Assembly: GCF_000381125.1 (NCBI RefSeq)
Contig: NZ_KB905937.1
Coordinates: forward strand, 1-64,000
Reading direction: 5' to 3'
Origin: Caldimonas manganoxidans ATCC BAA-369
Lineage (GTDB): Bacteria; Pseudomonadota; Gammaproteobacteria; Burkholderiales; Burkholderiaceae_C
DNA: 64,000 bases
Shown here piece after piece: positions 1 through 8,736 of the stretch. Position 1 is the stretch's first letter. Each line of letters begins with the position of its first letter. The translations under genes were made by a program, and so were the position numbers. The notes below the pieces were generated by a model. It made no database searches, was not told the DNA's origin, and worked only from the letters and a program-made list of their open reading frames with translations.

Positions 1-1
1 C

Positions 2-400
2 GTGTACCGTCGGCTGCGGGGTCGGCGTGAGGAGGAGATTCCCAGCGAGCCTGGGGATTGCTTTGCGCACGGCTTTTGGATGGGAGCGCAGGCCGAAGCG
101 GCGGAGTTTTCTGTGAACTACCACCTCATGGGGGCGCCGGATGTGTATATCAACCTGTTTAGTGTCAGTGGCGATGAAGGCGTTGCTCGCCCGGAGACCG
201 GGCTGATGCAACGACGCAAGGAGATTGAGCGCCAAACGCGCATGGCGGGCATCAAGCTCTTGAGGTTCGCTCCGCGCACGATTGGTGGGCATGCTTATGA
301 AGAATCCATCGGGCGTGAACCTGCCGAAGTATCTTCGGCTCGGGTTGCTGGGCATACGGCCATCATCGAGTCTGTCCGGAATTTTGTGTGCGAGGCATAG
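2..400 (+). CDS. Probable C-terminal part of a Tli4-like immunity protein (partial)
   Basis: The reading frame is open from the window edge, so the true start may lie outside. It ends at a stop at 398-400, giving 132 visible residues. A stretch near residues 9-24 (REEEIPSEPGDCFAHGFW) followed by a hydrophobic strand region and a late RTIGGHAYEE segment resembles, from memory, the C-terminal domain of T6SS phospholipase immunity proteins of the Tli4 family. In that family the GGxxxEE part is followed by a longer tail that is missing here, so the gene may be truncated just before the CRISPR trailer. No partner effector is visible. Family assignment is inference only; that this is coding sequence is moderately likely. 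Confidence 0.4.
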   Translation: MYRRLRGRREEEIPSEPGDCFAHGFWMGAQAEAAEFSVNYHLMGAPDVYINLFSVSGDEGVARPETGLMQRRKEIERQTRMAGIKLLRFAPRTIGGHAYEESIGREPAEVSSARVAGHTAIIESVRNFVCEA

Positions 401-420
401 CATGACCACAAGGAGCATGT

Positions 421-508
421 ATGCCAAGCAGGAAGACGACGAAGGCGGCTGCGGCTGCCGTGGCGGCGATGCCGTCGATCCCCAAGAGGACACGACGTTC
501 GAGGAAGA
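421..508 (+). pseudogene. Possible remnant of a transposase 5' end next to the CRISPR trailer
   Basis: A good ribosome binding site (AAGGAG at 411-416) precedes an ATG at 421. The first about 21 codons read MPSRKTTKAAAAAVAAMPSIP, which looks like the low-complexity start of IS256-family transposases (often Lys/Thr/Ala-rich, then a xPxIPKEL motif). After PSIPK the similarity stops and the frame runs into repeat sequence. I see this as a stub left when the array end and its neighbour were rearranged, but the match is short and low-complexity, so it could be chance. Confidence 0.2.
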
Positions 509-3500
509 GGTCGATCCCCGCTCGCGCGGGGCAGCCGACGCCGGTCGTACACTCAGGCGCGCGAGCTGGGGTCGATCCCCGCTCGCGCGGGGCAGCCATG
601 CACGCCATCGCGGCAGCGCTATCGCAGCGCGGTCGATCCCCGCTCGCGCGGGGCAGCCCTGGACATGGGGGATCGAGAAATCGCGCCTCCGGGTCGATCC
701 CCGCTCGCGCGGGGCAGCCAGTCGCTGTCTTCGCCGTACTCGTCGATCCATGGGTCGATCCCCGCTCGCGCGGGGCAGCCTTGTAGAACTGAAAAGCAGT
801 TGCAGGCATGTCAGGTCGATCCCCGCTCGCGCGGGGCAGCCGGCATGACCTGCTGATAGTAGGGACCAGACTGGGGTCGATCCCCGCTCGCGCGGGGCAG
901 CCCCCAAATGCCGTGCGTGTCAGATACACCGCTGGGGTCGATCCCCGCTCGCGCGGGGCAGCCGAGGCGGCGGCGAAGGGGATTCAGCCTCTGCCGGGTC
1001 GATCCCCGCTCGCGCGGGGCAGCCGCCGGTAGTCTGCGCGACAGCAGCCACCGGATGGGTCGATCCCCGCTCGCGCGGGGCAGCCGATCAGTAAGCGACC
1101 AGCAAGGGGCGATCGACGGGTCGATCCCCGCTCGCGCGGGGCAGCCACCACACCGAGGCTGGACAAACCTCGCACACTGGGTCGATCCCCGCTCGCGCGG
1201 GGCAGCCTCTTCAAAGGTGGAGCGCGGCCCGACCACGCCAGGTCGATCCCCGCTCGCGCGGGGCAGCCTACCTCATCCGCGACGTGATGGGCATGACGCT
1301 GGGTCGATCCCCGCTCGCGCGGGGCAGCCACGCCGCTTGCTCGCGTGCCGCTTTGTCCGTGAGGTCGATCCCCGCTCGCGCGGGGCAGCCACTCCACCAG
1401 CAACTCGCCGATGCGCCACCATGGGTCGATCCCCGCTCGCGCGGGGCAGCCTGGGCGGCCTGGACCATGCCGGCAATCGCGGCGGGTCGATCCCCGCTCG
1501 CGCGGGGCAGCCGCCGACGCCGACGACCGGGCTTTCCGCCGCGCAGGTCGATCCCCGCTCGCGCGGGGCAGCCCGCAGGGGGCAGAAGTCAGTCCGTTTC
1601 CTGTCGGGTCGATCCCCGCTCGCGCGGGGCAGCCCCATGAGCAAGCCGCCCGCGAGGCGGCTTTTGTGGTCGATCCCCGCTCGCGCGGGGCAGCCCCGGT
1701 GATGAGCTCGATGCGCTGCTCGGTCTTGGGTCGATCCCCGCTCGCGCGGGGCAGCCGTTCGCAAGGGGGAGAAGGCCACGCATGTGGAGGGTCGATCCCC
1801 GCTCGCGCGGGGCAGCCGCGTGGGCTGCCACGCCCTACGGCTACGGCGTGGGTCGATCCCCGCTCGCGCGGGGCAGCCCAGCCGGCGCAGCGCCTGCCCC
1901 TCCTGCTGGAAGGTCGATCCCCGCTCGCGCGGGGCAGCCTAGGGCTCGGGGTACGGCATCGAGGGAGCATCGGGTCGATCCCCGCTCGCGCGGGGCAGCC
2001 TGGTCTCTTCACTCAAACTCGGCGCGGCGGCAGGGTCGATCCCCGCTCGCGCGGGGCAGCCATGTGATCGGGGGACGGCGGCGATCCATCGAGCGGTCGA
2101 TCCCCGCTCGCGCGGGGCAGCCGCCGTTTGGGCAGCGGCTGCTGCCGCTGTGATGGGTCGATCCCCGCTCGCGCGGGGCAGCCGTCCCCCACTGGATGAT
2201 CAGCCCGCCCGGCAGCGGTCGATCCCCGCTCGCGCGGGGCAGCCGCTGGCGGTGTTCAAGCGCGAGCGCAGCGGCCAGGTCGATCCCCGCTCGCGCGGGG
2301 CAGCCCGGCACATCGAGCAGACGAAGGCCACGCGTCCGGGTCGATCCCCGCTCGCGCGGGGCAGCCGCAAGGCGGGCCGCACCGAGGTGCAGTTCATCGG
2401 GTCGATCCCCGCTCGCGCGGGGCAGCCGCATCGTAGTCCCGGATGTGGTGCTCGTAGTAGGGTCGATCCCCGCTCGCGCGGGGCAGCCTGGGTGAGGCGC
2501 TGTGCTCGGCCGAGGCGGTGGGGTCGATCCCCGCTCGCGCGGGGCAGCCCAGCACGCAAGGAGCCTGAGCCATGGACGAGCGGGTCGATCCCCGCTCGCG
2601 CGGGGCAGCCTCGCCACGGGCAAGCAGGCCCGCATAGCGCATGGGTCGATCCCCGCTCGCGCGGGGCAGCCGCCAGATTGCCGACTGCGCAGTCCAAGGC
2701 CTCGGGTCGATCCCCGCTCGCGCGGGGCAGCCATGCAGCGCATCCTGACCGCGACGCGCTCGTCGGGTCGATCCCCGCTCGCGCGGGGCAGCCGGCCTAC
2801 GTCTATGACCGTCACCCCGGCTCGGGGGTCGATCCCCGCTCGCGCGGGGCAGCCATGCCACGCTCTACGGCTACGGCGTGTTCGAGGGGTCGATCCCCGC
2901 TCGCGCGGGGCAGCCGCTCGCCGATCCGGGCAGCTACAGCCCGGCGCGGGTCGATCCCCGCTCGCGCGGGGCAGCCTCTTGCCCGCGCTGGAACAGCTCG
3001 TGGAAATAGGGTCGATCCCCGCTCGCGCGGGGCAGCCAAGAAATACCAAGTCGAAGAGGTGCGAGCCTGGGGTCGATCCCCGCTCGCGCGGGGCAGCCAC
3101 GCCGGGCAACAGCCCGAACAAGTTCACCGAGGGTCGATCCCCGCTCGCGCGGGGCAGCCACCATCGCGTCGGTCACTACCGGGTCATGCGGGGGTCGATC
3201 CCCGCTCGCGCGGGGCAGCCACCACCGACCCGCTGGCCGACGCCGTGCAGGCGGGTCGATCCCCGCTCGCGCGGGGCAGCCCGCAAGACGTTCGATGCCA
3301 TCGCGCTCGATAGGGGTCGATCCCCGCTCGCGCGGGGCAGCCCCTGTACCAATCCCTGTCCTGGTATCCCACGAGGGTCGATCCCCGCTCGCGCGGGGCA
3401 GCCGCCCAGGAGAAGAAGCGGGGCCGGACATCTGAGGGTCGATCCCCGCTCGCGCGGGGCAGCCGTGGATTTGCCGATCACGCCAAGGTACGGCGAAGGT

Positions 3501-6096
3501 CGATCCCCGCTCGCGCGGGGCAGCCCACCCCCAGCCGCTCGCGCAGGGCAGGAATGAGGGTCGATCCCCGCTCGCGCGGGGCAGCCATCTCCCCGATCAG
3601 CCAAGCATCCGCCAGCATGGGTCGATCCCCGCTCGCGCGGGGCAGCCTGAAGTTCCCTGTGTATCTCGCAACCCCAACGGGGTCGATCCCCGCTCGCGCG
3701 GGGCAGCCGAAATCCGAGACGCCATCCGGGCGATGAAGGAGGGTCGATCCCCGCTCGCGCGGGGCAGCCCGCTTGAAACCGACGACTTTGAAACGTGCCA
3801 TAGGTCGATCCCCGCTCGCGCGGGGCAGCCTGGATCGCACTGGGCGGCGCGTTCGTTGTCCTGGGTCGATCCCCGCTCGCGCGGGGCAGCCTCGGTCGCG
3901 TGATGGTTACGGCGCTTCTGCTGCGGTCGATCCCCGCTCGCGCGGGGCAGCCTTCGCACATGGGCTGAAAAAAATTTCGCCACGAGGTCGATCCCCGCTC
4001 GCGCGGGGCAGCCGATCGGACGCGCAAGTGCCTGTCACGCCTGACGGGTCGATCCCCGCTCGCGCGGGGCAGCCACCGGTAGGTTCGTGATGACCTTGCG
4101 GCCTTGCGGTCGATCCCCGCTCGCGCGGGGCAGCCAAGCAACCGATGGCTCCGTACACGCTCCAGTGCGGTCGATCCCCGCTCGCGCGGGGCAGCCGCGA
4201 ACAGCGGAGACTCAAGAAAGGCAGCGCGTGGTCGATCCCCGCTCGCGCGGGGCAGCCGCGAAGAATCCTGGGCGGTGCGCCAGACTGTGGGGTCGATCCC
4301 CGCTCGCGCGGGGCAGCCGGGGCAGGCTCAAAACCAATTCGGGGGGTGTAGGGTCGATCCCCGCTCGCGCGGGGCAGCCAGGTGCAAGCAGTTCGTCGAT
4401 GGCGACCCAGGAGGTCGATCCCCGCTCGCGCGGGGCAGCCGCCCCGACTCTCTCCGAGAGTGAGAGGGATGCGGGTCGATCCCCGCTCGCGCGGGGCAGC
4501 CATCGTCACACCTGAGCCCGCGACCAAAGTGAGGGGTCGATCCCCGCTCGCGCGGGGCAGCCGTGGCGTCCCCGATGTTGGCCGCGTTCGTGTTGGGTCG
4601 ATCCCCGCTCGCGCGGGGCAGCCTTGTCCACCGCCAACCCTGCGGTCTGCACCATGGGTCGATCCCCGCTCGCGCGGGGCAGCCTCGATGCTCATGCGGG
4701 TGTGTCCTCTGGACGGGGGTCGATCCCCGCTCGCGCGGGGCAGCCTGGCGATGGTCAGGCTGGTGGCGCCCTTGACGGGGTCGATCCCCGCTCGCGCGGG
4801 GCAGCCCCGCCAGCGCCACCCAGCGCGCCGGAGAGGAAGGGTCGATCCCCGCTCGCGCGGGGCAGCCAAGTCCTTGAAGGACGTGCGGGCCGGGTCCCAG
4901 GGTCGATCCCCGCTCGCGCGGGGCAGCCGACTCGATGTAGCCGGCCGGCAGGTTCTTCCCGTTCTCGTAAGGTCGATCCCCGCTCGCGCGGGGCAGCCAA
5001 AGTGCCTGGGCTCCGCTGACGAGCGCTCCGAGGTCGATCCCCGCTCGCGCGGGGCAGCCGCTGGCCCCCTTCCTTTTCCTTCGGGTCCATAGGGTCGATC
5101 CCCGCTCGCGCGGGGCAGCCGCTTGCAGTTGATCGAGCGTCCAGGCCATAGGGGGTCGATCCCCGCTCGCGCGGGGCAGCCCATGCATTGGCCTTCAGCA
5201 AGCCGTCTGGCACGGGTCGATCCCCGCTCGCGCGGGGCAGCCGGCGGCTCGCCGATAGCGACGACGCATCGAGCAGGTCGATCCCCGCTCGCGCGGGGCA
5301 GCCCGTGGCGCTTTCCTTCGCTGACAAGCAGTCGCAGGTCGATCCCCGCTCGCGCGGGGCAGCCCGAAATCTGCGCGTCTATGTCTCGATGTATTGCGGT
5401 CGATCCCCGCTCGCGCGGGGCAGCCGTGCCTCGGTATGCGTCGGCGGGCTTTGTCTGGGGTCGATCCCCGCTCGCGCGGGGCAGCCAGGCGTGTCGCCAC
5501 TCGATCACGCGGCCGTCGAGGTCGATCCCCGCTCGCGCGGGGCAGCCCCGGAGATCGGCTTTCTGAAAGATGACGCGCAGGGTCGATCCCCGCTCGCGCG
5601 GGGCAGCCGCAACTCGGCGGCGGCCCGCTGGCGGGCGTTGAGGTCGATCCCCGCTCGCGCGGGGCAGCCCTGAAGGCAAGTCCAGAAATCGAAGCCGAAC
5701 AGGGTCGATCCCCGCTCGCGCGGGGCAGCCTCGTTTTCTGCTACGTCGCCGAAGGCGCGACGAGGTCGATCCCCGCTCGCGCGGGGCAGCCCGCCCGTCG
5801 CCGTCGCATCCGTTGACACGCTCAGGTCGATCCCCGCTCGCGCGGGGCAGCCCCGCGCCCGCCAAGTCGGCCGACCTCAACGACGGGTCGATCCCCGCTC
5901 GCGCGGGGCAGCCCCGGCGCGCAGCCGCGCAACCCGCTGCGGTTCAGGTCGATCCCCGCTCGCGCGGGGCAGCCGACACCCGAAGCGCCTGGCGATCTCG
6001 GACTGATGGTCGATCCCCGCTCGCGCGGGGCAGCCTTCTCCTCACTCAGACTCTCCACGGCGGCACTGGGTCGATCCCCGCTCGCGCGGGGCAGCC
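509..6096 (-). CRISPR. Type I-E CRISPR array, 92 repeats and 91 spacers
   Basis: A 28-bp unit recurs every 61 bp from 509 to 6096, with one exception. Read on the minus strand, the array's transcribed direction, each repeat starts GGCTG, contains the palindromic stem CCCCGCGCGAGCGGGG and ends ATCGACC. That is the classical I-E repeat shape cut by Cas6e. By my reading all 92 copies are identical, including the trailer-end copy, so there is no decayed terminal repeat. Spacers are 33 bp by this definition (32 bp if a 29-nt repeat is used). The exception is the spacer at 4929-4970, which is 42 bp. The leader end is at 6096, beside cas2, so newest spacers lie at the high-coordinate end. The repeat contains no stop in several frames, which creates long spurious reading frames across the array. 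Confidence 0.98.
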
Positions 6097-6146
6097 TGTC
6101 CAGTGTAACTCATTGATTGTTAAAGAATTTACGCTGACCTGGTGAT
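6097..6146 (-). promoter_or_regulatory. CRISPR leader (50 bp)
   Basis: This AT-richer segment is all that lies between the cas2 stop codon and the first repeat. By position it is the leader that directs spacer integration, and it may help drive array transcription. No convincing -35/-10 pair was found, so the array promoter may lie inside the cas2 3' end or the array may be co-transcribed with cas genes. It contains the IHF site listed separately. Confidence 0.75.
6106..6118 (-). promoter_or_regulatory. IHF binding site in the CRISPR leader
   Basis: The minus strand reads AATCAATGAGTTA, an exact match to the IHF consensus WATCAANNNNTTR. It sits about 10 bp from the leader-repeat junction. 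In E. coli type I-E, IHF bends the leader at a comparable distance so that Cas1-Cas2 inserts spacers only at the first repeat; the same role is inferred here. Confidence 0.75.
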
Positions 6147-6449
6147 TCAGCGCTCAGACGGCCGGCGGGCAAGGATCAGGCCGTCGACCTCGGTCAACTC
6201 GATCGGAGGGCTGCCCAAACTGCGGACGGTTTGTCCGCCAGGCATGTTTCGCTCCTGCCAAAGCATCACGATCGAAGCCTCCCGCTCGTTGGGAAACCAG
6301 GCTTCGAGCACGTCCCAAATGCGACTGCGCACCGCTGGGGACAACCGTGGCGCACTGTAAACGCCAGGGGCGAGTTCCAGCATCGCCGAGGCCAAGAAGC
6401 CGCGCACGCGCGAAGACACGTTACGCGTCACCACCACGGTCATCGACAT
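6147..6449 (-). CDS. cas2e: Cas2e, CRISPR adaptation protein
   Basis: A 100-residue protein matching the length of I-E Cas2 (CasB-type, roughly 95-100 residues). It opens MTVVVTRNVSSRVRGFLAS, the ferredoxin-like beta1-alpha1 start typical of Cas2e, and has a PGVYSAPRLS segment in the middle. Cas2e dimerises as the scaffold bridging two Cas1 dimers in the spacer integration complex. The start overlaps the end of cas1e by 29 bp; a second ATG six bases in (6443) is an equally possible start. It is the last gene before the leader. Confidence 0.95.
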   Translation of the reverse strand: MSMTVVVTRNVSSRVRGFLASAMLELAPGVYSAPRLSPAVRSRIWDVLEAWFPNEREASIVMLWQERNMPGGQTVRSLGSPPIELTEVDGLILARRPSER

Positions 6450-7320
6450 CGAAAAGCTCCTTGATGCGCTCGATCATCTTCGGGATGAGCTTGTCGCGCC
6501 GGAAGGCTGCTGCCGCTCGGCGGCGCACTTCCCGTTCCAAGCTGTCGGCTTTGCCGTCGAGCATGGCCCGCACCGCACCAAAGGCAAGCGGCACGGTGAG
6601 GTCCACTCGCCAAAGGTCGGCAATGTCGAGCGTGAACGCATTGCTCGAATCCTCGTGGATGAAGCCCAAGGGGGGCAATGCTCCCACGGCGGCCACCGCA
6701 ATGTCGGCCGCAGCCTCGACGAAGGTGGCCGCGTGGTTGATGGCCTGGTTGGGCAGATCCGCAGCATTCGGGTTGTCTCGGTCATAGCGGCGACCGTGCC
6801 AGTCGATGCCAAAACGCTGGGCGAGGAGTTTGTAGCTTTCCTTGATGCGCGCGCCTTCGATGCCCCGCAGGGTTTCGATGTCGCGGTGCGGTAGCACGCG
6901 CCCGAAGCGCCAGGCGTAGAGCCTGCGAGCCGTGTCGAGTCGGCGGCGGGGATCGGCCCACCGCTCGGCATGGGCTCGCGCCACCTCGGAGCGGCCCTGG
7001 CCCATGGGCGGGGCGGTGTAGCTTTTGACGCCCCCTTCGCCGACGGCGGCAATCAGCGTGCCGTGGCGGGCACACAGGCGCAGCACGTCTTGCGTGAGGC
7101 TGGTGCCAGGCCCCAGCAGAATCATCGAGACGGCTTGATAGGGAATGGCGTAGTCGCCGGCATCGAGCGTCTCGCTCTGGGCAGCGACGAAACGCAACGT
7201 ACCGTCTTCCACCGACAGGCGGCCGTACTCCAGCCACAGCAGCCCGTGCCGGTCGGCATGGGGGATGCGTGAAGCAGCAAGGCCCAGTCGGCCGGGGAAT
7301 AAGCCAGGTGCGGGACTCAT
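6421..7320 (-). CDS. cas1e: Cas1e, CRISPR integrase
   Basis: A 299-residue integrase that inserts new spacers with Cas2. The metal-binding triad is visible: E155 in EGARIK, H222 in GFIHED and D235 in LDIADL. Their spacing (67 and 13 residues) equals that of E. coli Cas1 E141-H208-D221. The reading frame is open far upstream, but the start chosen is the ATG at 7318-7320, which overlaps the cas6e stop as ATGA and gives the normal family length. Translational coupling to cas6e is likely. Confidence 0.96.
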   Translation of the reverse strand: MSPAPGLFPGRLGLAASRIPHADRHGLLWLEYGRLSVEDGTLRFVAAQSETLDAGDYAIPYQAVSMILLGPGTSLTQDVLRLCARHGTLIAAVGEGGVKSYTAPPMGQGRSEVARAHAERWADPRRRLDTARRLYAWRFGRVLPHRDIETLRGIEGARIKESYKLLAQRFGIDWHGRRYDRDNPNAADLPNQAINHAATFVEAAADIAVAAVGALPPLGFIHEDSSNAFTLDIADLWRVDLTVPLAFGAVRAMLDGKADSLEREVRRRAAAAFRRDKLIPKMIERIKELFDVDDRGGDA

Positions 7321-8015
7321 CGCGGCGGAGCCAGCAAGACCATGCCAAAGCCAAACGCACGGTGGCGGCCGATACCGCGTGCTAGCTGCTCGGCAAATCG
7401 AGTGGGATCGACGATCACCGCTTCGGCGCCAAAGAGCGCCCACGGCCGTTCGATGGTCTTGAGCCGATGGCCGTTGCGGTGGTCGCGCCGCAACAGTCGC
7501 GCTTGCGCCGCCATGCCGAGGAGCTCCACCTGCTCCAACTGCACCACCCCTTGCCATTGCCGGGCAAACCACTCCCGATAGACCTCGCCGCGCGGTGGGG
7601 CGGCATCGCCCAGCCGGTCCAATGCGCGCAGGTACACGTCCTTCTCGTCGCCCTCCTTGCGCGAGACCGGGCAGGCAAGCACTTCGAGGTGCAAGCGTTG
7701 CCCCGCGCGCCACTCGCTGGGCATCGGTTTGCTCGCCACGCCTGCGGCATCGAGCGCTTCCCAAGCCAAGGGCGAGGCGTAAGTTTGGGCATGCTCGAGC
7801 AACTTCGCGGCGTCGACACCCGCATAGGCCAGCACTTCCCGTCGGCGCTCGACATAGCGAAACGGCTTCGGTGCGTGTTCGCCAAAGAGAGCCGCGAACC
7901 AGGCGTGCAGGGTGTAGCCCCAGGTTTCGTCTTCCTGGGTGATGCCGTGCGCATGGGCAAAGCGCATGAGGCGCGGTGGGTCGATCGGGAGACGCACCAG
8001 GTGCAAGCCACTCAT
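7317..8015 (-). CDS. cas6e: Cas6e (Cse3/CasE), pre-crRNA endoribonuclease
   Basis: This 232-residue RNase cuts the repeat hairpin to release mature crRNA and stays bound to its 3' handle in Cascade. A Y34-x2-H37 pair (YTLHAW) fits the catalytic Tyr/His pair of Thermus Cse3. The C-terminal glycine-rich loop GIGRHRAFGFGMVLL is the hallmark of the family. The start overlaps the cas5e stop by 4 bp and its stop overlaps the cas1e start by 4 bp. Confidence 0.96.
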   Translation of the reverse strand: MSGLHLVRLPIDPPRLMRFAHAHGITQEDETWGYTLHAWFAALFGEHAPKPFRYVERRREVLAYAGVDAAKLLEHAQTYASPLAWEALDAAGVASKPMPSEWRAGQRLHLEVLACPVSRKEGDEKDVYLRALDRLGDAAPPRGEVYREWFARQWQGVVQLEQVELLGMAAQARLLRRDHRNGHRLKTIERPWALFGAEAVIVDPTRFAEQLARGIGRHRAFGFGMVLLAPPR

Positions 8016-8725
8016 GGGGCCACCTCCAATAGGCCCACGGCGTAGCGCTCGGCGCCGCGGTGGATGTTGTTGGCCCAGTCGCGCCGGTCGAAGCGCTCCT
8101 CCTCACCCGCCCCTTCGCCTTCGTCGAGCGGCCACAGGGCGGTGATGCGCGCAGGTCGGCGGCGCGGGCCGATCTCGGCCAGCGGTTCGGCGGCGAGCGC
8201 TGCTTTGACGCCTTCGGCCACGCGCCGGCCCAGGAGAATGGGCGCGGCCGGAAGGCACGGCTTGCGCCCGATGAAGAGCGGACGCGCCGGGCGGCGCAGC
8301 GCGGCTTCCAGTTCGTCGAGGGTCGGCGTGCCGTCGCCGTCGAGGGCAAGAGCGACGGTGGCCACGCCATTGGCCCAGTGGTCCCGCCAGCGTTGATGGG
8401 TGCCGGTGGCGGCAGATCCCCCCTTGCGGTCTTCACGCCGTCCGCGGGTGGTCCAACCGGTATCGACGAGGAAGGGCTGACCGAGATCGACCGTCTGGTA
8501 CTCCGTCAGCGGTTCAGGCTCGGCGTCCCAGCGTGCCGCAAAGCGCAGCCGGTCTTGCAAGGCTTGCAGTTTCGCGGTGTCGCGGTGGTCAAGCCCCAAG
8601 GCGTTGCCCAAAAGCCCCGCGAGCATGGAGCGCCCCGGAAAACGCCAGGTGGGATTGTTCTGGTCCACCACCACGCTGCCAAAGCTCATGAGGGGCGCAT
8701 CGAGGCGCAGAATCAACACGTCCAT
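8012..8725 (-). CDS. cas5e: Cas5e (CasD), Cascade subunit
   Basis: A 237-residue RAMP-fold protein that caps the crRNA 5' handle in Cascade. The N-terminal LILRLDAPLMSFG and the later TRGRREDRKGG/HQRWRD region are typical of Cas5e, as is the length. It begins 11 bp after the cas7e stop and overlaps cas6e by 4 bp (ATGA). Confidence 0.95.
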   Translation of the reverse strand: MDVLILRLDAPLMSFGSVVVDQNNPTWRFPGRSMLAGLLGNALGLDHRDTAKLQALQDRLRFAARWDAEPEPLTEYQTVDLGQPFLVDTGWTTRGRREDRKGGSAATGTHQRWRDHWANGVATVALALDGDGTPTLDELEAALRRPARPLFIGRKPCLPAAPILLGRRVAEGVKAALAAEPLAEIGPRRRPARITALWPLDEGEGAGEEERFDRRDWANNIHRGAERYAVGLLEVAP

Positions 8726-8736
8726 GGCAAGCCGCC

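Noticed and set aside
473-483. CGTCGATCCCC string resembling the start of a degenerate CRISPR repeat before the first repeat
   Set aside because: Out of phase with the 61-bp period and only 11 bases long, so not counted as a repeat.
282-6145. Many long open frames inside the CRISPR array rich in SIPARAGQP, VDPRSRGAA or GRSPLARGS repeats
   Set aside because: They are translations of the CRISPR repeat, which lacks stops in several frames. The periodic 61-bp pattern, not a protein, explains them.
7321-8436. Upstream extension of the cas1e frame over cas6e and cas5e
   Set aside because: The residues are shadow translation of those genes. Family length and the ATGA overlap support the start at 7320.
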